A stretch of DNA of 64,000 nt from an uncultured Alphaproteobacteria bacterium (lineage in GTDB: Bacteria; Pseudomonadota; Alphaproteobacteria; Rs-D84): the NCBI GenBank assembly GCA_944392565.1, contig CALXWX010000005.1:1-64000 (forward strand), read 5' to 3'. The notes under the pieces were generated by a model that was given only the letters and a program-made list of their open reading frames with translations, was not told the origin of the DNA and searched no databases. Positions 7,688-16,603 of the stretch are shown here, in pieces. The stretch's first letter is position 1, and the number at the start of each line of letters is the position of its first letter. The position numbers and the translations under genes are program-made.

Positions 7688-7716
7688 TTTACTAATATTT
7701 TTGTTTCATATAAAAT
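7688..7716 (+). promoter_or_regulatory. Promoter for the histone-like gene
   Basis: TTTACT and TAAAAT separated by 17 bp, located between the scaffold gene and the lysine/alanine-rich gene. Confidence 0.55.
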
Positions 7717-7772
7717 ATAAAGTAAGAACAAAACAAATTTGTTCTATCCAAAAAATGAAGAAGGAGAGAAGA

Positions 7773-8129
7773 ATGGCATTCACATTCTTAAAGCCAGCCG
7801 CCAAGAAACCTGCTGCGAAAAAGCCAGCGGCAAAACCGGCTGCCAAGAAACCTGCGGCAAAGAAAGTTGCTGCGGCAAAGAAACCAGTTGCAAAAAAACC
7901 AGCTGTAAAAAAAGTTGCAGCAAAAAAACCGGCTGTAAAGAAAGCTGCTGTGGCAAAGAAACCAGTTGCTAAAAAGCCAGCTGTAAAAAAAGTTGCAGCG
8001 AAAAAACCAGTTGCAAAAAAAGTTGCGGCAAAGAAACCAGTTGCAAAAGCAGCTGTAAAAAAAGCACCTGTAAAAAAAGTTGCGGCAAAAAAGCCAGCGG
8101 CAAAAAAAACATGTGCCAAGAAAAAATAA
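7773..8129 (+). CDS. Histone H1-like lysine/alanine/proline repeat protein
   Basis: A 118-residue, extremely basic protein made almost wholly of degenerate AAKKP, VAKKP and AVKKV repeats after a short MAFTFLKP head. This composition resembles histone H1 C-terminal tails and bacterial AlgP/HctB-like proteins, which bind and compact DNA without sequence specificity. The start follows a strong AAGGAGAGAAG site. It has its own promoter and terminator and sits between the phage scaffold and capsid genes, like an inserted independent gene. The DNA is repetitive, so copy number may vary. Confidence 0.75.
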   Translation: MAFTFLKPAAKKPAAKKPAAKPAAKKPAAKKVAAAKKPVAKKPAVKKVAAKKPAVKKAAVAKKPVAKKPAVKKVAAKKPVAKKVAAKKPVAKAAVKKAPVKKVAAKKPAAKKTCAKKK

Positions 8130-8136
8130 TATAATT

Positions 8137-8160
8137 CCCCGCAATCGCGGGGATTTTTAT
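8137..8160 (+). terminator. Intrinsic terminator
   Basis: CCCCGC/GCGGGG hairpin followed by ATTTTTATTTT, 8 bp after the histone-like gene. Confidence 0.8.
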
Positions 8161-8165
8161 TTTAA

Positions 8166-8208
8166 AATATTCAGTCAGATTTTTATTGTCTGACTGAATA
8201 TTTTTTTA
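8166..8208. terminator. Long perfect inverted repeat with T-run
   Basis: A 14-bp perfect inverted repeat, AATATTCAGTCAGA and its complement, separated by 9 nt and followed by seven T. It can act as a second terminator behind the histone-like gene; a protein-binding site is also possible. Confidence 0.65.
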
Positions 8209-8338
8209 TTTGGACAATCCCATGTGGACCCGCATGTTTTGTTAAATGGCGCAATTTATTTGCACAACCATAATACAAAATTTTATCGGCGCATTTATTG
8301 CGCATTTTTTAATTTTTTTAACCAAAGGAAAATAATAA

Positions 8339-9175
8339 ATGTCTGTTTCAGTTGATCAGGTTTTTATAAAACAGTTCGAAGCGGATGTACATTTGGCATA
8401 TCAACAAATGGGGACAAAATTGCGTGCGACAGTGCGCAGCAAGTCTGGTGTCATCGGCGCATCGACAACATTTCAAAAGGTTGGACGCGGCACCGCCGCC
8501 ACAAAATCGCGTCATGGCATTGTGCCGGTAATGAATTTAAATCACGAACCTGTTGAATGTATATTACAAGATTACTATGCCGGCGATTGGGTTGATGCGT
8601 TGGATGAATTAAAAACGAATGTTGATGAACGGCGTGTCGTTGCATCTGCGGGTGCATATGCACTTGGGCGCAAGACCGATGAATTAATTGTGTCTGCGAT
8701 GAATAATGCAACAAATTCTGCCGGTGATTATTCAACAGGATTGACCAAGGATTTAATTCTGTCTGCGGTCGAAGTATTAAATCAAAACGATGTTCCTGAT
8801 GATGGGCGCCGTTTTGCAGTGGTTGGTGTACACCAATGGAATGAATTACTGTCTATGGATGAATTTGTATCTGCGGATTATGTTGGTAATGATTTGCCAT
8901 TGGTATCTGGGGGTGCATCTAAAAAATGGTTGGGCATAACATGGGTTATGTATAATGGTTTGCCATTAAATAATACTGATGAACGCGATTGCTTCATTTA
9001 TCATGCGACCAGTATTGGGCATGCATGTGGGCAAGAAGTAAAAACAGATATATCATGGCATGGTGAACGCGCTGCGCACTTTATCAGCAACAGTATGTCC
9101 CAAGGTGCGGTTATGATTGACAATACCGGCATTGTTCGTTTGAAATGTAAAGATACAGATGAAACTGGTGATTAA
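8339..9175 (+). CDS. Phage major capsid protein
   Basis: A 278-residue protein in the position of the coat gene: after the scaffold and before a small decoration-like gene and the tail tubular genes. Sequence features fit podovirus coat proteins: an N-terminal helical arm (QVFIKQFEADVHLAYQQMG), a central ALGRKTDELIVSAMNNAT helix, a AVVGVHQWNELLSM strand-turn-helix and the C-terminal SMSQGAVMIDNTGIVRLKC strand. At under 300 residues it is close to the smaller T7-like coats. The ORF is intact with an AAAGGAAAAT site. Confidence 0.75.
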   Translation: MSVSVDQVFIKQFEADVHLAYQQMGTKLRATVRSKSGVIGASTTFQKVGRGTAATKSRHGIVPVMNLNHEPVECILQDYYAGDWVDALDELKTNVDERRVVASAGAYALGRKTDELIVSAMNNATNSAGDYSTGLTKDLILSAVEVLNQNDVPDDGRRFAVVGVHQWNELLSMDEFVSADYVGNDLPLVSGGASKKWLGITWVMYNGLPLNNTDERDCFIYHATSIGHACGQEVKTDISWHGERAAHFISNSMSQGAVMIDNTGIVRLKCKDTDETGD

Positions 9176-9210
9176 ATTAAACGCGAAATCCAAACAAAGG
9201 GAAATAACAA

Positions 9211-9441
9211 ATGGCTTTTCAAAATAAAAATTTATCTGTAATTGCATATGCCAATGGATTCACATTGTGGCATTATGCATCAACCACAGAAACAATGACG
9301 ACAATCACAGCATCTGGATATTTTGATGATGTAAAGACATTAATGAACACTGGTGATATTGTTATTATTAATGCGTCTGATAATACATCAATAAAAAAGA
9401 TAACCGTCAGCACAAATGTTGCGGTTGCCGCATTGGCGTAA
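9211..9441 (+). CDS. Small capsid-associated (decoration-like) protein
   Basis: A 76-residue beta-rich protein (LSVIAYANGFTLWHY, DIVIINASDN, KKITVST) lying between the coat and tail tubular genes, the usual place of a head-decoration or head-fibre protein. No specific family is recognised and the call rests on position, size and absence of membrane or catalytic motifs. CAAAGGGAAATAAC is a good ribosome-binding site. Confidence 0.55.
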   Translation: MAFQNKNLSVIAYANGFTLWHYASTTETMTTITASGYFDDVKTLMNTGDIVIINASDNTSIKKITVSTNVAVAALA

Positions 9442-9494
9442 TTTAATTGGGGCGGAACATCGCCCCATTTTTTATACAAGATTGGATAACACAA

Positions 9495-10013
9495 ATGCAT
9501 ACAAAAATAGATTTATGTTCAATGGCGTTGCTGAAATTGGGCGAAACACCAATTCAGTCATTATTAGATGATTCGCCCGCAGCGCAACTGGGGCGAACAT
9601 TATTTGACCCAGTGGTTGATGCATTGTTGGCGATGCATCCATGGCGATTTGCATGTAAAAATTTTGAATTAAATAAAAATAATGATGGTGAATTTTTATT
9701 ACCCGCAGATATATTACGGGTATTAAAATGCAACGGTGAAATAATTGGAAATACCGTTATTGCACCAACAGATACAATAAATATAACCGCAATTGTTCGT
9801 GTCGCACCGGAATTATTCCCCAGTTATTTTGTATCATTGGCGGCAACAAAATTAGCAATGGAATTTTGTATTCCATTAATTGGTGAACAAACAGTATTCA
9901 GAATGTTGGCGGCATTGTATGAAACGGAATTGCAGTCTGCAAAATTTATCGACAGTACATCTGCGCCAAATACGGGGATAAAAAGTTTTTCTTTGATAAA
10001 TACGCGTTTTTAA
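9495..10013 (+). CDS. Tail tubular protein A-like (T7 gp11 type)
   Basis: A 172-residue protein from the internal ATG giving MHTKIDLCSMALLKLG. The pattern (LKLGETPIQSLLD, HPWRFACK, LPADILRV, YFVSLAATKLAMEFCIPL, then ALYETELQSAK) matches the T7 gp11 adaptor family, which forms a ring joining the portal to the tail nozzle. It is followed directly by the gp12-like nozzle gene, as in T7-type phages. Confidence 0.8.
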   Translation: MHTKIDLCSMALLKLGETPIQSLLDDSPAAQLGRTLFDPVVDALLAMHPWRFACKNFELNKNNDGEFLLPADILRVLKCNGEIIGNTVIAPTDTINITAIVRVAPELFPSYFVSLAATKLAMEFCIPLIGEQTVFRMLAALYETELQSAKFIDSTSAPNTGIKSFSLINTRF

Positions 10014-10027
10014 ATATGGGGGGATAA

Positions 10028-11743
10028 ATGGGCGATTTTATAAAAACACAAAATTCATTCGCGGATGGCGAAGTCGCACCAGAATTTTTTGCCCGTGATA
10101 ATTTAAACGGTCTGTCGCGACTGGAAAATATGGATGTTTTGGCGGGTGGCGGATTGCGGCGGCGGCGTGGATTGGCATCTGTCGCGAATTTGTCATCATC
10201 TGCACGACTGATACCATTTTCTGTTTCTGAATCAGAAAACTACTTGCTGGTTTTAACAGATGGACATATATTGGTATACAGCGATGATGTTCGTATTGCA
10301 GATTTATTTGCGCCATGGGATTTTGATGAATTGGATAAATTGCAATATGCCCAGCGATTTGGCACAATGATATTTGTTCATCCAGATTACCAGCCATATG
10401 TATTAAAGAAAACGGGCAGTACATTTGATATCGTTGTATTTGATTTTGAACGCAACGATTCTGATATGACAGTAAATATGCCATTTATGAAATTCGATGA
10501 TGCAGACGGAATAAAAATAACAGTATCGTCAAACGCCAGTGGTAATAACTATGCAACATTTACGACAAATAAAAATTTTTGGACATCCGAAAACAAAGAC
10601 GGGCGTTTTTTATTGCTGGGCAAACAATGGATAATCACAGAATATGTCAGTCCAACGGTTGTTTATGCATATACGAACGGAACATATTCAATACCATCTG
10701 ACCCAGTGTCTGATTGGTACGAAGCGGCATTCAGCGCGCGTCGTGGTTGGCCATGCAGTATCACATTCCATCAAGATCGATTAGTATTCGGTGGGTCGCG
10801 TTCATGGCCCAGTGGCGTATGGATGTCCCGTGTTGGTCGACATAATAATTTTAATGTTGGCACTGGGCTGGATGATGAAGCCATCTTTTTAACATTATTG
10901 TCGCAACAGCGCCAACAGATATGTACGGTCGTCAGCAGTGATAATTTACAAATTTTAACAAATGCCGGTGAATGGGCGATTTCCAGTAAACCATTAACAC
11001 CATCGGCGGTTGATATAAAGCAACATACATCTGTTGGCAGCGTTGCGTCCCGTTATCTGCCACCACAAAAGATAGAAGGCGCAACCGTATTTATATCTGC
11101 GGGTAAAACAGATATTCGTGAATTAAGTCTGGATCAATTGGGCGAATACTATAACGCAAATGACCTGTGTGCGGCGGCAAAGCATTTAATGCGCGACCCA
11201 ATTGATTTGTCATATAACGATAATACACGGCAATTATTTGTTGTAATGGCAGATGGTGATATGGCTGTTTTAAACCAAAATTCTGCACTGGGTATTTCCG
11301 CATGGGCGCAATATAAAACCCAGGGACAATTTAAATCTGTTGCAACCCTGGACGGTCAAACATATACAGTTGTCGCCCGGGGAACAAATTATTTTCTGGA
11401 AAAATTTTCTGATTCTGCATTAAATGATGCGGGTCAATATGGTTTTTCTTTTACTGCGGCGGCGATGCCATTGCGTGCATCTGGGCATAACGCGAATATG
11501 TTAAAAATTCGTAAAATTTCCGCGCGGGTTTTAGATACAAAAACATTATTTATAAATGATGCACGCGCATCATTGCCAAACGAAATCTATGCAGATGACG
11601 CACCAGGCTATACCGGTGATGTATCTGTGAATTTGTTGGGTATGCAACGCAATTGTATAAATGCGCCATGGAAAATATCCAGCAGTGAACAATTGCCATC
11701 AACAATCTTGTCCGTGTCAATATACGGATATTACATAGTATAA
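10028..11743 (+). CDS. Tail tubular protein B-like nozzle (T7 gp12 type)
   Basis: A 571-residue protein starting TQNSFADGEVAPEFFARDN..., followed by MDVLAGGGLRRRRGL, the typical opening of podoviral tail-nozzle proteins. The body is beta-rich, with repeated YLLVLTDGHILVY-type strands like a propeller, as in gp12. T7 gp12 is about 790 residues, so this is shorter. The protein would form the distal tail tube. Context: gp11-like gene 14 bp upstream. Confidence 0.8.
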   Translation: MGDFIKTQNSFADGEVAPEFFARDNLNGLSRLENMDVLAGGGLRRRRGLASVANLSSSARLIPFSVSESENYLLVLTDGHILVYSDDVRIADLFAPWDFDELDKLQYAQRFGTMIFVHPDYQPYVLKKTGSTFDIVVFDFERNDSDMTVNMPFMKFDDADGIKITVSSNASGNNYATFTTNKNFWTSENKDGRFLLLGKQWIITEYVSPTVVYAYTNGTYSIPSDPVSDWYEAAFSARRGWPCSITFHQDRLVFGGSRSWPSGVWMSRVGRHNNFNVGTGLDDEAIFLTLLSQQRQQICTVVSSDNLQILTNAGEWAISSKPLTPSAVDIKQHTSVGSVASRYLPPQKIEGATVFISAGKTDIRELSLDQLGEYYNANDLCAAAKHLMRDPIDLSYNDNTRQLFVVMADGDMAVLNQNSALGISAWAQYKTQGQFKSVATLDGQTYTVVARGTNYFLEKFSDSALNDAGQYGFSFTAAAMPLRASGHNANMLKIRKISARVLDTKTLFINDARASLPNEIYADDAPGYTGDVSVNLLGMQRNCINAPWKISSSEQLPSTILSVSIYGYYIV

Positions 11744-11767
11744 ATTTAATTTATGGGGGTAAATACA

Positions 11768-12115
11768 ATGGGACAATTGGTATCAGATGTAAAAAGTATT
11801 TTAGATTACAAAGATTCAAAAAAACAGGCAGAAAACACCCGTCAACAAATTTTGTCTGATATGGCGGCAGACGAACGCGAAAAAACAAATCTGGTAAAAA
11901 AGGCATTGGCAACCCAGCGTGCAAAATATGGTGCATCTGGTGCATCCGCACGCAGCATGTCAACAGGTGCTGTTTTAAAGCGATTGCAATCAGAAACAGC
12001 CCAGCCATACAACGAACGCCGCCGTGCAAATATGAAAAAATTAAAACAGACCCAGGCACAGCGTCCAAACCTGTTGCAAACATTACTGGATAAATTTGAC
12101 GATTTGGTCGGATAA
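11768..12115 (+). CDS. Small virion-associated protein (possible internal core protein)
   Basis: A 115-residue, basic, helical protein starting MGQLVSDVKSIL behind TATGGGGGTAAATAC. It contains a coiled-coil-prone middle and the small-residue segment KYGASGASARSMSTGAVLKRL. Its place after the nozzle gene is where T7-like phages encode the internal virion protein gp14, which also carries glycine/alanine-rich segments, but the sequence similarity is too weak to be sure. Confidence 0.5.
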   Translation: MGQLVSDVKSILDYKDSKKQAENTRQQILSDMAADEREKTNLVKKALATQRAKYGASGASARSMSTGAVLKRLQSETAQPYNERRRANMKKLKQTQAQRPNLLQTLLDKFDDLVG

Positions 12116-12127
12116 ACGGGGGATAAA

Positions 12128-12676
12128 ATGTATAAAATATCATATACCGGCGATGGACAAACAACCCAGTATATTTTTGCATTCCCATTTTTCCAGGATG
12201 CCGATGTTCGTGTCGCAATTAATGAATCTGTGCTGGATTCTGCGAATTACGCTGTTGTTGCAAATGATGATTTTGATGGTGGAACCGTGTCATTTTTAAC
12301 GCCGCCCGCCAATGGCGCAAAAATAGACATATTCCGTCAAATATCATTATCGCGTGTTATCGATTACCAGCCCACTGCAAAAATAGATCCAGAAAATTTA
12401 AATTCCGATTTTAATTTCCTGGTCGCGGCATTTCGTGATTTGCGCGAAATAGATATTGATTTAACCGAATGGAAAAATACCCATGATAATGTAATGTCAT
12501 TCTTGGAATATAACCTGGATGTAATCCAAGATAAACTGGGGGGCGGGGCGGTAATGGGACTGTACAATAATCTGGTATCTGTTTTGGAAAATGCATTACC
12601 AAAATTAATAAATGATTACGGCAGCATCACAGACCCGGCGCCAAATGAAAATCGCGATGATTACGGTGTTTTGTGA
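12128..12676 (+). CDS. T7-type tail fibre, N-terminal adaptor only
   Basis: A 182-residue protein opening MYKISYTGDGQTTQYIFAFP and continuing with FQDADVRVAINESVL, FLTPPANGAKIDIFRQ and IDPENLNSDFNFLVAAFRDL. This is the phage_T7_tail N-terminal domain that plugs the fibre into the tail. In T7 the fibre continues for a further 400 residues; here it ends after a short coiled-coil segment, so receptor-binding parts must be supplied by another protein (see 20035-20523). The end overlaps the terminase gene by 32 bp. Confidence 0.8.
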   Translation: MYKISYTGDGQTTQYIFAFPFFQDADVRVAINESVLDSANYAVVANDDFDGGTVSFLTPPANGAKIDIFRQISLSRVIDYQPTAKIDPENLNSDFNFLVAAFRDLREIDIDLTEWKNTHDNVMSFLEYNLDVIQDKLGGGAVMGLYNNLVSVLENALPKLINDYGSITDPAPNENRDDYGVL

Positions 12677-13262
12677 TTTCCTGGATGAATGGAATAATAT
12701 CCTGGGGCTGTCTACACCGGCACATCATCGGCGCATAATGGAATTTTTGGTATCAATATGGGAAACAGAACCGCATCGTGGATTATTAATGGCATTTCGA
12801 CATTCTGGTAAATCAACAGTTGTTGGTATATTTGCGGCATGTATTTTATACATGTACCCAGAAACCAGAATTTTAATATTGTCCGCAGAAAACAGCCTGG
12901 CAATGCGCATGGTGTCACATATTCGCCACATATTGGAAAATCATCCGCGATGTACAAATCTGATTCCGAAAAACAAAAAAGAATGGGCAAATGGTCGCAT
13001 AACTATAAATCGCCCCATTGGCATTCGTGAACCGTCTGTTGTATGCCAGGGTATTCATGGTAACATCACTGGCATGCGTGCGGATTTGATTATTTGTGAT
13101 GATATAGAGGTTCCAAATACATCAAACACCGCCCAAAAACGCGCCACATTACGGGAACGATTGCATGAATTGGATTTTATTTTATCGCCAACCGGCACAA
13201 TGATTTATATTGGCACACCGCATACAATGGATACAATTTACAGAACACATGATGATATTTAG
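12645..13262 (+). CDS. Phage terminase large subunit, ATPase half
   Basis: A 205-residue protein equal to the N-terminal motor domain of a podoviral TerL. Walker A FRHSGKST lies at residues 51-58, Walker B LIICDD near 148-153, and the coupling motif IYIGTPHT near 190. It stops right after GTPHTMDTIYRTHDDI, where intact TerL proteins continue into the nuclease domain. The missing half is encoded at 16602-17450 in the same orientation, so the gene is split by a 3.3-kb insertion. The stop codon overlaps that of the converging gene by two bases. Confidence 0.82.
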   Translation: MKIAMITVFCDFLDEWNNILGLSTPAHHRRIMEFLVSIWETEPHRGLLMAFRHSGKSTVVGIFAACILYMYPETRILILSAENSLAMRMVSHIRHILENHPRCTNLIPKNKKEWANGRITINRPIGIREPSVVCQGIHGNITGMRADLIICDDIEVPNTSNTAQKRATLRERLHELDFILSPTGTMIYIGTPHTMDTIYRTHDDI

Positions 13263-13939
13263 ATAGATGTTGGTGCATCTGGGGCATTATCTGTATCAAT
13301 TGGTTTCATTGTCGTAATAAATGAACGCAATTTTTCCAACAGTTCTGTACCCGCATCCCCAAACATCGGCAGATATGTTTCATATTCTGGCATGTCTGCC
13401 TGTAATTGTGCGCGTGCGCGTTCAGACAATGGCTGGTTCAGCATATCACTGGCAACCTTCCATAAATAATACGCACGATATGTTTTTGTAACGATTGACC
13501 ATTTTTCCAACAGATCTGGTCGTGCAGATAACGCCGCACGTATTGCAACAATCCACTGGTCGCCAAATTTTTTTATAACATTTAATTGCTGTATTCGGTC
13601 CAATCCTTCTTGGTCGGTGGCAAATGAATTTATCCCAGATTCTAATTCCGCCCATTCATCTGATGTCAGCGGCACCGTTGCAATTGTTTCAGACATCATT
13701 CCACCATATGGCAATAATTCGCGTTCAATGGAATCCATTTTGGTTTTCCCACTGCGCAGGTTTTCGATATGCTTTACCAGATTTTTCCCGGTTGGCAATT
13801 CGCGCAGTTCACGCATGATTTCTGGGGTGGCTTCGTCAATAAATACTTGATTAACCGCCGCCCAACCGCCGAATATGACATGTTCCTGGCGATACAGGTT
13901 TAACAGTTTTTGTGCAGTTGTGCTGGCTTTTGCATTCAT
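13259..13939 (-). CDS. Hypothetical protein inside the split terminase gene
   Basis: A 226-residue soluble, mostly helical protein starting MNAKASTTAQKLLNLYRQEH behind a strong GGGGGGAAAC site. It has many conserved-looking aromatic residues (IFGGWAAVNQVF, DQWIVAIRAALSARP, TKTYRAYYLWKVASDML) but I recognise no family. It is the third gene of a minus-strand block dnaB-HTH regulator-this gene, with a 26-bp gap from the regulator, so co-transcription is likely. Its stop codon overlaps the terminase ATPase stop. Confidence 0.7.
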   Translation of the reverse strand: MNAKASTTAQKLLNLYRQEHVIFGGWAAVNQVFIDEATPEIMRELRELPTGKNLVKHIENLRSGKTKMDSIERELLPYGGMMSETIATVPLTSDEWAELESGINSFATDQEGLDRIQQLNVIKKFGDQWIVAIRAALSARPDLLEKWSIVTKTYRAYYLWKVASDMLNQPLSERARAQLQADMPEYETYLPMFGDAGTELLEKLRSFITTMKPIDTDNAPDAPTSI

Positions 13940-13965
13940 TTTTGTTTCCCCCCTGTACAGAAATT

Positions 13966-14973
13966 TTATTCCATAACAATCATGACAACTTTGTGCATGG
14001 TTTTGCCGATAATTTTTTCTTCGGGTGATGCGATTTGCCCGTATACTTTACCTCTGGAATCTTGGCGAACACTGACAATTTGTGCATTTGCAACATCGTT
14101 TGAATCCAATGCATCAAAATCAGCATCGATGCATACCGCCATATCACCAACTGTGGCTGGGGTATCAGCATCGGCAAAAACATATGATTTTTCTGGGATA
14201 AAACCGCCCAACCGTTTTGTATTTGGAATTATGGCGTAAATACCCTTGTGACCTTCCAGTGGCATTGGGGCGACAATCATTGTTTTATCAGATTTTTTAA
14301 ACGCGATTGCTTTTCCCGCCGGCACGCCGAATACAGGCACCAATTTTTTACGCGCACTGTCATATAACTTTGCGCCATACAAACTGCTGTGCATATCAAT
14401 GCCAGATAATGGATTCCCAGGAATTAATACAGATTTAACGCGTTCTTTGACCTTGTTAATCTGTTTATTCAGTTCACCTGATTTATACATGGTTGCAATT
14501 TTGTCGAACATTTCCGCAACAGTGCAAGAAAATGATTTTGCCAATGGTTCGATTTCATTTTGATATATTTCGCGTTGACCGACTTCTATCTTGTGATATA
14601 CGGATAATGTCATTCCGGCATCTTTTGCCGCCTGGGCGATGGTTTTGCCGGATTGCTGACGAATTTTGCGCAGCCCACTGCCGAATATTTTCAAGCCACT
14701 GTCTTCATTATCATTTAATCTGCGTTTGATTTCATTTTGCCATTGTCCGGCAACATCGTCAGATTCTTTGATAAAAATATCAGATAATTTGCAACCCAAA
14801 ATATTGCAGATATTTAATAATTGTTTTTGGTTTAAACGGCGAACGCCTTTTTCTATTTTAGACACCGCGGACAAAGACAGATTTGCCTGGCGCGCCAATT
14901 CGGTCATTTTCATGCCATTTGCCAAACGAATATTTCTGATATTATTTGGGAAAATTATTTCTTCTTGGGCCAT
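13966..14973 (-). CDS. Double-HTH transcriptional regulator with S24-like C-terminus
   Basis: A 335-residue regulator with two XRE helix-turn-helix domains: residues about 10-65 (NIRNIRLANGMKMTELARQA, then LSLSAVSKIEKGVRRL) and about 85-140 (GLRKIRQQSGKTIAQAAKDA, MTLSVYHKIEVGQRE). The C-terminal third resembles a LexA/S24 fold (LVPVFGVPAG, IYAIIPNTKRLGGFIPEKSY, VGDMAVCIDAD) but I cannot find the G-D-S-M box holding the catalytic Ser, so it is probably not self-cleaving. I start at the ATG behind AAGGAG, not at the upstream TTG. A perfect inverted repeat covers the region before the start, suggesting autoregulation. Confidence 0.75.
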   Translation of the reverse strand: MAQEEIIFPNNIRNIRLANGMKMTELARQANLSLSAVSKIEKGVRRLNQKQLLNICNILGCKLSDIFIKESDDVAGQWQNEIKRRLNDNEDSGLKIFGSGLRKIRQQSGKTIAQAAKDAGMTLSVYHKIEVGQREIYQNEIEPLAKSFSCTVAEMFDKIATMYKSGELNKQINKVKERVKSVLIPGNPLSGIDMHSSLYGAKLYDSARKKLVPVFGVPAGKAIAFKKSDKTMIVAPMPLEGHKGIYAIIPNTKRLGGFIPEKSYVFADADTPATVGDMAVCIDADFDALDSNDVANAQIVSVRQDSRGKVYGQIASPEEKIIGKTMHKVVMIVME

Positions 14974-14984
14974 CGCAAAACTCC

Positions 14985-15001
14985 TTGTCAATTCTTGACA
15001 A
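14985..15001. promoter_or_regulatory. Inverted repeat, likely operator of the double-HTH regulator
   Basis: Perfect 7-bp arms TTGTCAA and TTGACAA around a 3-bp centre, 12 bp before the start codon and touching the AAGGAG site. A half-like TTGACT lies a further 9 bp upstream. The position fits autorepression. Confidence 0.65.
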
Positions 15002-15043
15002 AATATTAGTCAATTTTAAAGAATATGGCAAGCAGAAAATATT

Positions 15044-16603
15044 TTACAACGGCATATCATCTGGGATTGCGTCTGTATCAATTGGGGTTGGTTCAAAGTC
15101 TTCATCGCCGATTTGTGGTGCGCTGGGCTGTTGTTGGGCGGCAAATTCATTTATTCCGCGTGCATCCATTTCGTCCAGATTATCAAACAGACTGTAATCA
15201 CCAAAGAATGCCAAACGAACTGTTTCTGGTCGACCATGACGGTTTTTACCGATTATAACATCAGCTTTGCCGCGTGCGCGTTCCAGACGCTTTTGATAAC
15301 TTTCGATTATTTTATCGTTTGTATTGCCAGAAATACGCTGGGATGGGTCACGGTTTTCCAGATAATATTCTTCGCGATATGTGAACATAACAATATCGGC
15401 GTCCTGTTCAATTGATCCTGATTCACGCAGGTCCGCCAATTGTGGTCGTTTGTCATCGCGGGATTCCACACTGCGCGACAACTGGGACAGGGCGATAACA
15501 GGCACATCCAATTCCTTGGCCAGCATTTTTAATCCGCGCGTGATTTCGGATATTTCTTGGACACGGTTGTCATTGCGCCGTCCCCCTGGCGATGTCATTA
15601 ATTGCAGATAGTCAATTACGATTAATGCAATTCCGCCGCACTTACGCGCCAGACGCCGTGCGCGTGTTCGTATCATTGGTACCGACATTCCCGGGGTATC
15701 ATCAATATATAATGGTACCTTGCCAATTGCGGATGAATATTGGGACATTTTTAAAAAGTCTTCATCAGTCAATGAACCTTCGCGCATGGCAGATGCGGGG
15801 ATTTTGGATTGTGATGATAACACGCGCGCCGCCAATTGCGATGCCGACATTTCCAGACTGAAAAATGCAACTGCGCCCTTGTACTTTTCATTTGCGCGTC
15901 CGTATAAAATTGCATTTGCGGCATTAAATGCAATATTCATTGCCAGTGTCGTTTTACCCATTGCGGGACGACCGGCAATGATAATTAAATCAGAATGGTG
16001 CAATCCACTGATTGATTTATCCAATGCATTTAACCCGGTTGTCAAACCGGATAATTTGCCATCTGCCTTGTATGCGATTTCTGCTTCTTGCAGGGCGCTT
16101 TGCAACGCGGTCGCGATTGATGATACTTCGCGTTCTGAAACACCACTGGACGCCATTTCAAACAGTTTCTGTTCGGCGGTTTCGATTTGTGCCGATACCG
16201 GATTATCCAGGTCTTCGACAAATGCGGCATCAGTTATTGATTGCCCCAGATTAATTAATTCGCGCCGCATTGCATTTTCATAAACGATGCGACCGTATTG
16301 TTCAACATTTACAACGGTTGCACCGGCGCCCGCCAATTGTGTTAAATAATCCACACCGCCAACAGATTCCAGTGTGCCTTGCTGGTCCAGATAATTTTTT
16401 GCGGTGATAATATCAAATGGAATTCCGGCGGCAAATTGTCTTTGCGCCAATTTGTATATTTCTTGGTGTGCCGGATGTGAAAAATGTTCTGGTTTTAAAA
16501 ATTCGGACACCCGTTCCAACGCGCGGTTATTCATCAGCACCGCCGCCAAGACGGCCTGTTCCGCTTCCAGATTTGTTGGTAATGATTTCGGGGTAAAATC
16601 CAT
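15044..16603 (-). CDS. dnaB: Replicative DNA helicase
   Basis: A 519-residue hexameric helicase that unwinds DNA at the replication fork. The N-terminal domain has the family opening LPTNLEAEQAVLAAVLMN and EHFSHPAHQEIY. The RecA domain has Walker A AGRPAMGKTT, IDDTPGMSV, LIVIDYLQLM (Walker B), ALSQLSRSVE and the C-terminal RQGKADVIIGKNRHGR-like segment. The start codon sits in CATG, overlapping on the opposite strand the start of the terminase nuclease half. There is no obvious Shine-Dalgarno. It looks like a host-type, not a phage-type, DnaB. Confidence 0.95.
   Translation of the reverse strand: MDFTPKSLPTNLEAEQAVLAAVLMNNRALERVSEFLKPEHFSHPAHQEIYKLAQRQFAAGIPFDIITAKNYLDQQGTLESVGGVDYLTQLAGAGATVVNVEQYGRIVYENAMRRELINLGQSITDAAFVEDLDNPVSAQIETAEQKLFEMASSGVSEREVSSIATALQSALQEAEIAYKADGKLSGLTTGLNALDKSISGLHHSDLIIIAGRPAMGKTTLAMNIAFNAANAILYGRANEKYKGAVAFFSLEMSASQLAARVLSSQSKIPASAMREGSLTDEDFLKMSQYSSAIGKVPLYIDDTPGMSVPMIRTRARRLARKCGGIALIVIDYLQLMTSPGGRRNDNRVQEISEITRGLKMLAKELDVPVIALSQLSRSVESRDDKRPQLADLRESGSIEQDADIVMFTYREEYYLENRDPSQRISGNTNDKIIESYQKRLERARGKADVIIGKNRHGRPETVRLAFFGDYSLFDNLDEMDARGINEFAAQQQPSAPQIGDEDFEPTPIDTDAIPDDMPL

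Noticed and set aside
7706..8119. A 137-residue Phe/Ala-rich frame on the minus strand opposite the histone-like gene
   Set aside because: It is the antisense image of the AAKKP repeats, has no ribosome-binding site, and the plus-strand gene has promoter, ribosome-binding site and terminators.
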